Positions 54,301 to 57,185 of a DNA stretch of 64,000 nt are shown here, in pieces (the stretch's first letter is position 1; each line of letters starts with the position of its first letter). The notes under the pieces are model-generated. The model was not told the DNA's origin, ran no database searches, and saw nothing but the letters and a program-made list of their open reading frames with translations. Origin of the DNA: Artemia franciscana (taxonomy: Eukaryota > Arthropoda > Branchiopoda > Anostraca > Artemiidae); NCBI RefSeq assembly GCF_032884065.1, contig NC_088868.1:7025129-7089128 (forward strand). The letters run 5' to 3'. The translations under genes were made by a program, and so were the position numbers.

Positions 54301-57065
54301 CTAATGACCTTGGTTAAACTTGTCATCTAATCGAAGATTTGGCAACAGGGATACATTGCCATGTCTTAATGACCTTGGTTAAACTTGTCATCTAATCGAA
54401 GATTTGGCAACAGGGATATATTGCCACGTCTTAATGACCTTGGTTAAGCTTTGTAACAAGTATTTGATGTCCTTCCAGTTCCATAATCCTATCAGCAAAC
54501 AAAGGGCCTGCCAATTGGTGCACATGTATCGGATTTACTGGCGAATTTCTATGTGGACAATTGGACTTTAGATTCATGTTTTTTTTTTAAACACATCTAC
54601 TGGGGACTTTACATGTATGATTTAATATTCCTTGGAGCTATGGGGAGATAAACTTAGGGGCTTTTTAGATCACATTAAGAAATCTGATAGAAATTTTGAG
54701 CTTTCTCTAGAAACTGAAATTTCAAGTAAGATACCGTTTTTTAAACGTTATATTTTAACCGTTTAAAATACCGTTTAAAAAAACGGTAAGTTACCGTTCT
54801 TAGAGCGGTAAAACAGTAAAATTGCCATTTTTAATCATTCGCGGCGGTGATTAACTAGATTTTACTATTTACAGAAAATTTACATAAAGGAAGAGATACC
54901 TTCATTTTAAATCTAATTCCCCTTTACAAGTTAAAGGGTTATAACTTCTCTCGTGGACTGTGTCCTAAACATTTGCTCGTAGTCTTATGTCCACAGCTGA
55001 TAATTTATCAGAGATATAATTTTTGAAAACGGTTTCCCCTTTCTGTTTCTCAATCATACAATAGCGTAGGCCAAAAATACATTCTCTAAAAATCAAAGAT
55101 CCTCTATCATGGGAGCTTCTAATAAACGTCCAAATTTGACCCACCTTCCTTATACACCAAAAATTCCTATGAAATTAAAAAAATGTTTATGCACAAAATA
55201 ATATACTGTATTAAAGGTAATCAACCGAGTAGAAGTGTCCCAATTCTTGCAAAGGTATCATTAATAATAAATATAATAATAAATAAAACAATATAATAAT
55301 ATAATAATAATAGGTAAAGTATAATAATAATAAATAAAATATAATAATAAATTATAATAAATGTAAGCCGTCGTGAAATCATAAGCAAAAGCAGCTCAAA
55401 TCTAGTCAAATATTCCCAGGTTAAAGTCGAATCAAGTCGATGAAGTCGAATCACCTCAAATCAGGACAAGAACGCAGAGCTTTTGGGCACGCTTTAAGTG
55501 CCTGAGAATTCACCTCTAACGGCGCAAAGTCTTTTATATCTCCCTTCGTTCCAGTATGGTTACCCTCGAGAAAAAGAGAACAAAAATTTACTTACGTTTA
55601 TAGTTTTTTGTACTAAATTTCTTAAAAACTTTTGTCCCCTATGTGACGAAAAAGAAATATTGAAGATCTTCTGTCAAGGGGAGCTTCTAATAAATGTACT
55701 ATGAAATTAAAAAAAAAAGTTTATGCACAAAATGATATACTGTATCAAATGTAATCAACCGAATAGAAGTGTCCCAATTCTTGCAAAGGTATCATTAATA
55801 TATTTGTTAATTAATATTATCAATTAATTGATTATTAATTATCAAATATTATCAATTCATTATTAATTAATTAATAATTTATTTATTAATAATATTAATT
55901 ATGTTAATTAATTAATATAATTAATATTATAATTTATTAATTATATTAGTATTATCATTAATAAATGTAAGCCGTCGTGACAAATCAGTACAAGAACGCA
56001 GAGCTTTTGGACACACTCTAAGTGCCTGAGAATTCACCTCTAATGGCGCAAAGTCTTTTATATCTCCTTTCCTTCCAGTATGGTCACCTTCGAGAAAAAG
56101 AGAACAAAAATATACTTACGTTTATATTTTTTTTTTTTTATTATTAGTAATTTTAATTGCTTAGTAATTTTGTCGCTTTCTAAGTAATTTTTTCTCTTTC
56201 TAAGTAATTTATTTCCCTTTTTAAGTAATTACTTCCTCTTTTACTTTCTCTTTTTAGGTAATCTTTTCTTTTTCCAAGTAATCTTTCTCTTTCTCAGTAA
56301 TTACTTTCTCTTTTTAAGTAATTTTGTCGCTTTCTAAGTAATTTTTTCTCTTTCTAAGTAATTTATTTCCCTTTTTAAGTAATTACTTCCTCTTTTACTT
56401 TCTCTTTTTAGGTAATCTTTTCTTTTTCCAAGTAATCTTTCTCTTTCTCAGTAATTACTTTCTCTTTTTAAGTAATTTTGTCGCTTTCTAAGTAATTTTT
56501 TCTCTTTCTAAGTAATTTATTTCCCTTTTTAAGTAATTACTTCCTCTTTCAAAGTAATTACTTTCTCTTTTTAGGTAATCTTTTCTTTTTCCAAGTAATC
56601 TTTCTCTTTCTCAGTAATTACTTTCTCTTTTTAAGTAATTTTGTCGCTTTCTAAGTAATTTTTTCTCTTTCTAAGTAATTTATTTCCCTTTTTAAGTAAT
56701 TACTTCCTCTTTTACTTTCTCTTTTTAGGTAATCTTTTCTTTTTCCAAGTAATCTTTCTCTTTCTCAGTAATTACTTTCTCTTTTTAAGTAATTTTGTCG
56801 CTTTCTAAGTAATTTTTTCTCTTTCTAAGTAATTTATTTCCCTTTTTAAGTAATTACTTCCTCTTTCAAAGTAATTACTTTCTCTTTTTAGGTAATCTTT
56901 TCTTTTTCCAAGTAATCTTTCTCTTTCTCAGTAATTACTTTCTCTTTTTAAGTAATTTTGTCGCTTTCTAAGTAATTTTTTCTCTTTCTAAGTAATTTAT
57001 TTCCCTTTTTAAGTAATTACTTCCTCTTTCAAAGTAATTTCTTTCTCTTTTTCAGCATATCATAA
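11165..57065 (+). CDS. eIF6: eukaryotic translation initiation factor 6 (eIF6), five exons, complete
   Basis: Joined exons 11165-11271, 41850-42111, 49698-49874, 52872-53053 and 57056-57065 encode 245 aa, the length of human eIF6. eIF6 is a pentein-fold ring protein that binds the 60S subunit at uL14, assists 60S maturation in nucleolus and cytoplasm, and blocks premature 40S joining until SBDS/EFL1 remove it. The protein starts [20 protein letters not shown] and contains [99 protein letters not shown] and [14 protein letters not shown], and ends SLIESIS. The start is chosen because it matches the universal MAVR N-terminus. Intron phases are 2, 0, 0, 2. The gene spans 46 kb for a 738-nt coding sequence; intron 1 hosts a 20-kb retroelement in antisense. 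All family-conserved segments are present and no stop interrupts them, so the gene looks functional. Confidence 0.95.
11272..11277 (+). promoter_or_regulatory. Non-canonical GC 5' splice site of eIF6 intron 1
   Basis: The exon/intron boundary reads AG|GCAAGT, the consensus of GC-AG U2 introns. Only this cut gives the Ser codon AG+T and keeps frame with exon 2. The nearby GT at 11276 would lead to a stop soon after the junction. The acceptor TTTCTTTATAG ends at 41849. Confidence 0.88.
11278..12711. other. eIF6 intron 1, left part without recognised features
   Basis: AT-rich non-coding sequence. Short ORFs here have no family resemblance. Confidence 0.55.
12712..12905. repeat. Dispersed repeat copy B (partner at 594-795)
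   Basis: Same orientation as copy A; 'CCATGGACAGGCAG' and 'AAGTATAAGTTGTCATTTACC' are shared. Outside this interval the flanks differ, so this is an interspersed repeat, not a segmental duplication. Confidence 0.75.
13500..13950 (-). pseudogene. LINE reverse transcriptase fragment (YADD region)
   Basis: On minus: [20 protein letters not shown], then [16 protein letters not shown], then [16 protein letters not shown], then [18 protein letters not shown]. This is the palm/thumb order of Jockey/CR1-type LINE reverse transcriptases (YADD; 'W...W...FN..K...H.G'; 'LGV..D..L.F..H'). Several frame changes and stops mark it as a dead fragment in intron 1. Confidence 0.8.
13960..15640. other. Intron 1 sequence, low complexity patches only
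   Basis: A cluster of GATACAATATTGATA-like imperfect repeats lies at about 14125-14235. Nothing else supported. Confidence 0.5.
15655..16050 (-). pseudogene. LINE pol C-terminal fragment
   Basis: On minus: [20 protein letters not shown], then [20 protein letters not shown], then [13 protein letters not shown], then a TAG where family members have Trp, then [20 protein letters not shown]. This matches the CR1/L2/Jockey C-terminal end ('RR.RgD...yK...tRGh..kl...R..fFs.Rv...WN.Lp...v.a.sv..Fk..lD'). It lies upstream, in the minus sense, of the 13.5-13.9 kb RT piece, so the two are separate copies or rearranged. Confidence 0.75.
16369..16411. repeat. Poly(T) tract
   Basis: 43 T's, about 80 bp from the left edge of the LTR element. 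Could be the tail of a minus-strand retroposon. Confidence 0.95.
16492..17561 (-). repeat. 3' LTR of the Gypsy-class element
   Basis: 1,070 bp, TG...CA ends, nearly identical to 35436-36505. It contains three to four imperfect internal copies of an 'ATGCA-TAGTCTAATTGCGT' motif, enhancer-like in arrangement. Confidence 0.95.
17562..17576 (-). other. Polypurine tract
   Basis: On the element's strand the sequence just before the 3' LTR reads GGGAAAGGGGATA, a standard plus-strand primer position. Confidence 0.8.
17577..19398 (-). other. Element 3' untranslated region between env and 3' LTR
   Basis: About 1.8 kb without a convincing ORF. It contains a tetraloop hairpin at 18431-18448 and two related ~110-bp segments near 19050 and 19257 ('AAAAGTAATACA'). 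Confidence 0.6.
18431..18448. other. Hairpin with 7-bp stem and TTGT loop
   Basis: GGGTACG (18431-18437) pairs with CGTACCC (18442-18448). Function unknown; a 3' RNA structure of the element is possible. Confidence 0.5.
19399..22524 (-). CDS. env: Env glycoprotein, errantivirus/baculovirus F-like
   Basis: 1,041 aa. It starts with a signal peptide ([17 protein letters not shown]). A long Ser/Thr-rich, mucin-like segment follows at roughly 200-400. A basic cleavage-type site SKYKRS near residue 540 is directly followed by [18 protein letters not shown] and a heptad-rich helix ([15 protein letters not shown]), the arrangement of the fusion peptide in F-type Env of gypsy-like errantiviruses and baculovirus F proteins. 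A second basic cluster, KRKRRS, lies near 130. One transmembrane helix ([19 protein letters not shown]) is near 985-1008, with a short cytoplasmic tail. In this class env is usually expressed from a spliced RNA. The frame is open throughout. Confidence 0.88.
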   Translation of the reverse strand: MMILTFLMAMCVGAHTQDVVKHGIIFKHENSLLTSNNAWKIFMKLDPKPFETLFQQVIRLEKNTFDLKESIFQFLKSDKGLQASKNNHKEKKETSPNSPKVKTKRIVDDFDTKMAEIDKAIGFGKTIEKRKRRSIKDDQNSDVDKETQNTIEPKKTQLRQRKFYDGQYALLNELPTVWNFFKELWNGPKQINNAKNRPIQEKIELSEIKPTKVETRDITSISQYTQQTATIETQATSIVSDLVTQTNKIPEIIRGIENIEVELNSTNGTSKPKYKFKCQYFCRIINVTTEATKTNTTAHVPRITYYTEESTSGLMEIPKSTARKYETTTFWKYDTQNEETTAETDFTPTTIETEHTPITEVEETFPSSNPTTTDPQPIELDTSISEITTSTIPGVLMPIKNDEILITVRQPWQSTSWIWTSTKKGRIQVRWQIPFVETDYGRTRCVDGDKKCQDEGHWRECWTIDGKKTCARLAMADEPAKDELEPLPELTMENAHKVSTHQAFLILYRQRLEALFELFNTEIQKLKQSTTRIFEVFFRRSKYKRSTSLIPIVGELASRLFGLSTEEDLNILRDNVKRLNTAMNTTLHVQKIQASIANYQKDKIEAISKKISRTVSTMNYLKNEVDRVISDSSLTMVSLDIVIMSLLNLATDVSKFEFALFELTGGTLSYDLVDPSDLKNILNEIKTHLTFGLHLPVEPEVANLFLYYTKLKVHITEINEQLFAVVTIPLINQQSIYDLYKISTFPINIKETNSFMSITPEAEYMLIDQDRRKYALANTEELKECVSFKNLVCQLTLPIYNVKIGSCMLDLFLKESQQQNIPDSCEALIGNTKRETFINLRNDLWLFTVPKKTVGTLSCYNNTEKIDPSYRTEILLQDVGTITIKQGCRLVTKETTVQTPLITTSTNVMSPKIINFQGINLSFTIPNINDEESKTSIWPKIEKIKGTMQLTKIKEALDMQIPLFTNEDQRLKYVESQYGLFSPNSWYNIIITIFMVFLISLTIRALLTINYGKILKRKRINTDAIEAQEMHQLNPTAPDDI
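22525..25121 (-). other. 2.6-kb AT-rich spacer between ORF C and env
   Basis: No credible ORF. A ~65-bp direct repeat ('TCTCATTATGCAGAAATACT') occurs twice at about 24130-24235. The position suits an intron or leader used for a spliced env RNA; that is inference. Confidence 0.5.
25122..25799 (-). CDS. Accessory ORF C: AKAP7-like 2H phosphoesterase
   Basis: 225 aa. The protein opens [13 protein letters not shown] and has [10 protein letters not shown] at residues 46-55 (HxT at 47-49) and KPHLTLVDL at 138-146 (HxT at 140-142), about 93 residues apart. Between them are the amphipathic helices and the FQGIGDFF strand typical of the AKAP7 central domain. AKAP7-type 2H enzymes cut 2'-5' linked oligoadenylates. 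Relatives in coronaviruses (NS2) and rotavirus (VP3 C-terminal) blunt OAS/RNase L immunity. In this element it sits between the SOCS-box ORF and env on the same strand. The C-terminus is Lys-rich. No signal or membrane segment, so it is probably cytosolic. Family call from motifs is good; substrate and role are inference. Confidence 0.85.
   Translation of the reverse strand: MESQPNYFLAIQVKNPQIRMNASLMQKHVIETNPKLTKALIKQNSFHLTLKVLHLKNNTEIEHVKSAFVKTIEKYRQNFINEKLYLDFQGIGDFFEQIIYAKLENEEVVKTRLNPIIEEVSKEITKSGVRIVNQENWKPHLTLVDLRKVKKLRKEARKLHPSLTSNFKNMKFGRELVNGIQLLSIFGPKSQENYYEIIAEVEFEQKHPQMQLKVKKKKIKSNQMK
26171..27250 (-). CDS. Accessory ORF B: SOCS-box protein
   Basis: 359 aa. Residues ~260-298 read [15 protein letters not shown], a short linker, then [12 protein letters not shown]. 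This is the SOCS-box pattern: a BC box (S-L-x-x-L-C-R-x-x-I-R) that binds Elongin C, and a Cul5-box-like segment (x-P-x-x-L-K-x-Y-L). SOCS boxes recruit Elongin B/C and Cullin-5 or -2 to ubiquitinate a bound target. The first 250 residues are helix-rich and repeat-like ([40 protein letters not shown]), perhaps degenerate ankyrin-type repeats as in ASB proteins, but I see no clean repeat. About 60 residues follow the box. The role as an adaptor that degrades a host factor, like lentiviral Vif, is inference. Confidence 0.8.
   Translation of the reverse strand: MPRQRTLSNTDTLETNQDLMFARPEFWISNKTLSLPNLSVIDYELREIIFESAITNAVRNLEYNTLYSLLKVPVIFNEDLLIHGIIILLYGSFSLEILSKDYDYRHKNAAYTFAALLRAMPPVAYPLIASLIRENFWHIEQESGFKIIWPLKFLDLLLNVNYKIVEDENILLGIYEHYLRYSTNFDPIIVKNSSHYIYDEQYMELINVTTKFYMNDENFGSKILPDKDIIVYEKFLDTASPLCFRKELTYKIIHTTSDELSLKDLCRKKIRQILRKTDINYSMQCLYIPTFLKKYIMYMENGPGINEKDFQLTFKTPYLLKSQCNLLVNSGPILRITENYELDGPFLPFTTLIFSSPLM
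27421..27963 (-). CDS. Accessory ORF A: possible DEDDh exonuclease-like (RNase H fold) protein
   Basis: 180 aa. It begins [13 protein letters not shown], an acidic DxE strand as in Exo motif I, then [17 protein letters not shown], resembling the second and third strands of DnaQ-type 3'-5' exonucleases. [19 protein letters not shown] resembles the 'W.KG...D..L' segment, and [13 protein letters not shown] near the C-terminus resembles the H-x-A-x-x-D motif III region. The similarity is remote. A MAEL-type non-catalytic relative or an unrelated fold is possible. It is the first ORF after pol and ends about 170 bp before ORF B starts. Confidence 0.5.
   Translation of the reverse strand: MSKAIIDTEFISIIHAKENIIYAAAILVQDKNGKEVYAETWYLNYDLTKFEPHKYRFGLKLANTPKYRPARGEVKIKYSNKNKKGKNLTSLQLLIRKLQQKFNISYWFCKGPNQTDLLLIDKCRPPKICYKIEENENCIKYEGIHRPLDEIRHYAKFMYDPTSQNYAVRGNNIFLKRKNR
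28160..28267. other. Compact four-way-junction-like inverted repeat structure
   Basis: An outer 8-bp stem (28160-28167 with 28260-28267, TGGTTGGT/ACCAACCA) encloses three hairpins. These are 28172-28179/28185-28192 (8 bp, one mismatch), 28201-28206/28212-28217 (6 bp, 5-nt loop) and 28222-28229/28243-28250 (8 bp, GCGTACGA/TCGTACGC). All pairs are Watson-Crick, so either strand can fold. It is GC-richer than its surroundings and sits between pol and ORF A. An RNA export, packaging or splicing-control element is possible; function unknown. Confidence 0.65.
28268..29027 (-). other. Non-coding segment after pol
   Basis: AT-rich with no supported ORF. Probably holds the leader and acceptor region for downstream RNAs of the element. 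Confidence 0.45.
29028..33850 (-). CDS. pol: pol (protease, reverse transcriptase, RNase H, integrase); broken
   Basis: Domains in order: aspartic protease ([15 protein letters not shown]), RT ([28 protein letters not shown]), RNase H ([15 protein letters not shown]), integrase zinc-binding (H...H, then CETCNLRK), DDE core ([28 protein letters not shown]), a GPY-like module ([20 protein letters not shown]), and a Ser/Thr/Pro-rich tail of about 370 residues. The order PR-RT-RH-IN places it in Ty3/Gypsy. About one interruption is visible. Gag-pol read-through by frameshifting is common in the family. Confidence 0.93.
33928..35109 (-). CDS. gag: gag
   Basis: 393 aa. The N-terminal 200 residues form a helical capsid-like region ([20 protein letters not shown] ... 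[20 protein letters not shown]), as in Gypsy Gag. A CCHC zinc knuckle [14 protein letters not shown] lies at about residues 257-270. An Arg/Gly/Asn/Gln-rich RNA-binding tail follows. The frame is open. It begins about 330 bp inside the 5' LTR edge and is followed by pol. Confidence 0.92.
   Translation of the reverse strand: MEQEQDEILKAQQIIATSVEIAKSLPEYEGDTDVDQFNIHLGQFVEMTKIDLKVLKNMLLLRLKGQALTFLKQIENSIGTEATSTINSIELLQQAFQKRFIDTSSLNKLKHGLVTFEQTQNVREYLHKVRIATEARYGPGEGELYEKIILNAFKQGLNPKLYRLLIAKNIDNLELAVQEIERAVEIDSIVLQHQKMSINAVESKAPVRSRDSSPRFFSRQSSPKPVRNQIRTTTPPRQVRFAPNNQLRAQTNSEPLRCYTCNRLGHIARNCFANNNNRPNIRGTGNRLSRGTNYSGYAPRGDRGNTFVTGGNYPTQSRNFQRNAYQYRGGYRGRTNQPSNSWNRNTRENYISRRQPYNSSISSNNQGTQNRTNENSTSNIWESQGNDISPQNS
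35416..35433 (-). other. Primer-binding site
   Basis: On the element's strand, two bases after the 5' LTR, the sequence begins TGGCGCGGTCGG. TGG pairs with a tRNA CCA end; the tRNA species is not determined here. Confidence 0.8.
35436..36505 (-). repeat. 5' LTR of the Gypsy-class element
   Basis: 1,070 bp partner of 16492-17561. About a dozen scattered differences, roughly 1%, including length changes in homopolymer runs. Confidence 0.95.
36510..37007. other. eIF6 intron 1 continuing right of the insertion
   Basis: No feature beyond a C10 homopolymer near 36700. Confidence 0.5.
37008..37860 (+). pseudogene. LINE pol C-terminal fragment with probable 3' UTR
   Basis: [20 protein letters not shown] followed by [20 protein letters not shown] and, in a shifted frame near 37310, VKVWNMV. 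This is the L2/CR1-like end ('l.i..iy.lQva.fmY...n...P.....f.....iH...TR ... WN.lp'). AT-rich sequence continues to a 'TCAATAAATCAGGTCAAATC' end near 37850, a plausible LINE 3' terminus. Degraded. Confidence 0.6.
37861..38480. other. Intron 1 sequence, no gene
   Basis: Contains a short duplication ('CCTAAGAAATCAGT' at about 38085 and 38130). Nothing else supported. Confidence 0.5.
38481..38822. mobile_element. Foldback MITE with ~145-bp terminal inverted repeats
   Basis: The left arm 38481-38625 is the inverse of the right arm 38675-38822 with modest divergence. Shared runs include GATAAGTCCATTAATTAGAC, TCTAGATATTTTGA and CATCAGCAGATATACTAAAG. The central spacer is only about 50 bp and there is no ORF. 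Confidence 0.88.
39282..39350. repeat. (AT)n microsatellite
   Basis: Pure AT array immediately left of the next foldback element. Confidence 0.95.
39351..39823. mobile_element. Foldback element with GC-rich 130-bp arms
   Basis: The left arm starts GAAAAAAACTTCGTTTTCTT and runs through GGGGGGCTGCCGCCCCCC to about 39482. The right arm, about 39684-39823, is its inverse. Left-arm sequence also occurs at 9107-9243. Each arm contains a G-run/C-run palindrome around GGGGGGCTGCCGCC, so the arms can also self-fold. No ORF. Confidence 0.88.
39974..40044 (-). tRNA. Initiator-tRNA-Met-like sequence, degenerate
   Basis: On minus the 71-nt sequence has a perfect 7-bp acceptor stem (AGCAGCT/AGCTGCT), an A-box-like TTGGCGCAGCGGAAGC, and anticodon CAT in GGGCCCATAA. 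The T loop is degraded (GTAAAAA) and the anticodon stem has a mismatch. It is likely a tRNA pseudogene or SINE head, part of a repeated ~310-bp unit. Confidence 0.6.
40288..40358 (-). tRNA. Initiator-tRNA-Met-like (CAT), foldable cloverleaf
   Basis: On minus, the order is acceptor AGCGGCT/AGTTGCT (7 pairs, two G-U), D arm GCGA...GCGT, anticodon stem CTGGG/CCCAG around CCCATAA, and T arm GGTGG/CCGCT around ATCGAAA. A54-type T loop and the first-pair A-U are initiator features. The A box TTGGCGAAGCGG and B box GGATCGAAACC are intact. It could be a functional or recently functional tRNA(iMet) gene. The flanks, however, are shared with the 39974 copy, so a tRNA-derived repeat is more likely. Confidence 0.6.
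40424..40567. repeat. ~145-bp direct repeat, copy 1
   Basis: GGTTTTTCTAAGCTAGAAAA through CGATGTCGGCTGTGACCTGT; copy 2 at 40737-40885 is nearly identical. Confidence 0.9.
40737..40885. repeat. ~145-bp direct repeat, copy 2
   Basis: Same sequence as 40424-40567 after a ~170-bp spacer. GC-richer repetitive sequence follows to about 41240. Confidence 0.9.
40886..41849. other. End of eIF6 intron 1
   Basis: A GC-richer, probably repetitive block to 41240, then A-rich sequence. The exon 2 acceptor TTTCTTTATAG ends at 41849. Confidence 0.6.
41850..42111 (+). CDS. eIF6: eIF6 coding exon 2
   Basis: 87 codons plus the last base of the split Ser codon. Encodes [20 protein letters not shown] through [14 protein letters not shown]. 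The donor is AGA|GTAAGA. Confidence 0.95.
42919..43310. repeat. Tandem ~200-bp duplication
   Basis: 'CAATTACCTCCAAATTTT' to 'AAGTTGGAGGAGTTTA' occurs twice in a row, at about 42919-43120 and 43119-43310. Confidence 0.85.
43243..44965. repeat. Dispersed repeat, long copy 1
   Basis: Direct duplicate of 44973-46305, about 400 bp longer. Contains a foldback core: GCTCTTCATGCTAAAGTTT near 43430 and AAACTTTAGCATAAAGAGC near 43531-43552. No ORF of note. The family also appears at 8215-9090 and 61190-61310. Confidence 0.85.
44973..46305. repeat. Dispersed repeat, long copy 2
   Basis: Copy of 43243-44965 with an internal deletion. The core inverted repeat (CGCTCTTTATGCTAAAGTTT / AAACTTTAGCATAAAGAGC) is kept almost perfectly. 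Confidence 0.85.
46740..47200. repeat. G-rich diverged tandem repeat
   Basis: Three or so ~150-bp units, each with a run of GGGGAAA-type sequence and 'TTTTCTGGGGTTTT' followed by a 'TGATTACGAAATTGA' variant. The + strand has many G-runs. Confidence 0.6.
47486..48123 (-). pseudogene. Fragment of a GCDTTS / cysteine-rich multicopy protein family
   Basis: The open frame 47572-48123 encodes 183 aa with [20 protein letters not shown], an [10 protein letters not shown] helix, [32 protein letters not shown] and [19 protein letters not shown] recall this order (GCDTTS, LPPT..A..H..R, DP..WGW, CxCKxxCxxxxCxCxK) from multicopy invertebrate ORFs of unknown function, often repeat-associated. The N-terminal half is absent. 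Similar sequence ([15 protein letters not shown]) continues past the stop in another frame to about 47486, so it is a truncated and interrupted copy within eIF6 intron 2. Confidence 0.6.
48342..49030. repeat. Tandem ~340-bp duplication
   Basis: 'TTTTGTAAATATACTGCAAA' to 'GTGCATATATGTTTTGAGCA' occurs at about 48342-48671 and again at 48688-49040 with scattered differences. Confidence 0.85.
49041..49697. other. End of eIF6 intron 2
   Basis: No feature recognised; CTATA-rich near 49610-49670. The acceptor TTTTCTTGTATAG ends at 49697. Confidence 0.6.
49698..49874 (+). CDS. eIF6: eIF6 coding exon 3
   Basis: 59 codons, phase 0 at both ends. [15 protein letters not shown] through SSLLQVPLV. The donor is GTT|GTAAGC. 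Confidence 0.95.
49875..50959. other. eIF6 intron 3, left part
   Basis: AT-rich. A GC-richer block at about 50500-50760 looks like an old interspersed repeat but is not identified. Confidence 0.5.
50960..51312. repeat. 54-bp minisatellite, about six copies
   Basis: The unit runs GTGAGCAATAGTGAGCCACT to AAATGAATAACTAA. Because 54 is a multiple of three the array keeps an open frame on minus, encoding an 18-residue repeat ([16 protein letters not shown]). I treat this as a repeat artefact, not a gene. Confidence 0.9.
51719..51825. repeat. Short CATCTACATCTTT-type repeat
   Basis: About three units of roughly 28 bp with 'TTTCTTTACGACACTACAT'. Confidence 0.8.
52872..53053 (+). CDS. eIF6: eIF6 coding exon 4
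   Basis: 60 codons plus two bases of a Ser codon. [14 protein letters not shown] through [10 protein letters not shown]. The donor is AAG|GTAAGT. Confidence 0.95.
53130..53560. repeat. ~110-bp minisatellite, about four copies
   Basis: Each unit contains 'CATTCCCTTCGACAGTCTAT' and 'CTGACTGACAGAC...AGTCTGTC', which is itself a local inverted repeat. Confidence 0.85.
53570..55130 (+). pseudogene. Penelope-like element RT remnant
   Basis: Scattered frames read [19 protein letters not shown], then [20 protein letters not shown], then [19 protein letters not shown], then [20 protein letters not shown]. These match the Penelope-type RT order ('pADKg...vv', 'SFDV.SLYTNI', 'GlPMGs.lSP..an.y', 'i.FT.E.E...pFLD'). 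Many stops and frameshifts, and a 65-bp minisatellite has expanded inside it. Confidence 0.65.
54126..54455. repeat. 65-bp minisatellite, five copies
   Basis: The unit runs GTCATCTAATCGAAGATTTG to TGACCTTGGTTAAACTT. Copies are very similar, implying recent expansion inside the Penelope remnant. Confidence 0.92.
55173..56115. repeat. Direct duplication with AT-rich cores
   Basis: 'GCACAAAATAATATACTGTA' to 'CCTCGAGAAAAAGAGAAC' occurs at about 55190-55585 and 55725-56105. The two copies carry different AT-rich middles (ATAATA-type versus TTAATTAA-type). Confidence 0.85.
56150..57050. repeat. Minisatellite abutting the eIF6 exon 5 acceptor
   Basis: Sub-units of ~20 bp combine pyrimidine runs with AAGTAATT. 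Higher-order units of 154 and 163 bp alternate about five times. Each higher-order unit contains CTTTCTCTTTCTCAG followed by T, a good 3' splice-site match, with AG ending at 56297, 56451, 56614, 56768 and 56931. The last unit merges into the real acceptor TTTCTCTTTTTCAG at 57055. Confidence 0.93.
57056..57065 (+). CDS. eIF6: eIF6 coding exon 5 (last 10 coding bases)
   Basis: After CTTTCTCTTTTTCAG the bases C-ATA-TCA-TAA complete Ser, then Ile-Ser-stop. The C-terminus is SLIESIS, comparable with human SLIDSLT, and the total is 245 aa. A polyadenylation signal follows 89 bp later. Confidence 0.8.
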
Positions 57066-57153
57066 AATGATTGAAGATGAACTGTGGTGCTTCTTATATA
57101 TCTTGTAATCATTTATAAATATATAATTCTTTTCGCCATGTCTTGTCGCTGAA

Positions 57154-57159
57154 AATAAA
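57154..57159 (+). terminator. AATAAA polyadenylation signal of eIF6
   Basis: First AATAAA after the stop at 57063-57065. Cleavage is expected around 57170-57185, giving a ~110-nt 3' UTR. Confidence 0.7.
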
Positions 57160-57185
57160 CGCTGCATGCTGGGTCTAATCAGTGG

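Noticed and set aside
54126-54455. Possible CRISPR-like array of 65-bp repeats
   Set aside because: Units are contiguous without unique spacers and the genome is eukaryotic; it is a minisatellite.
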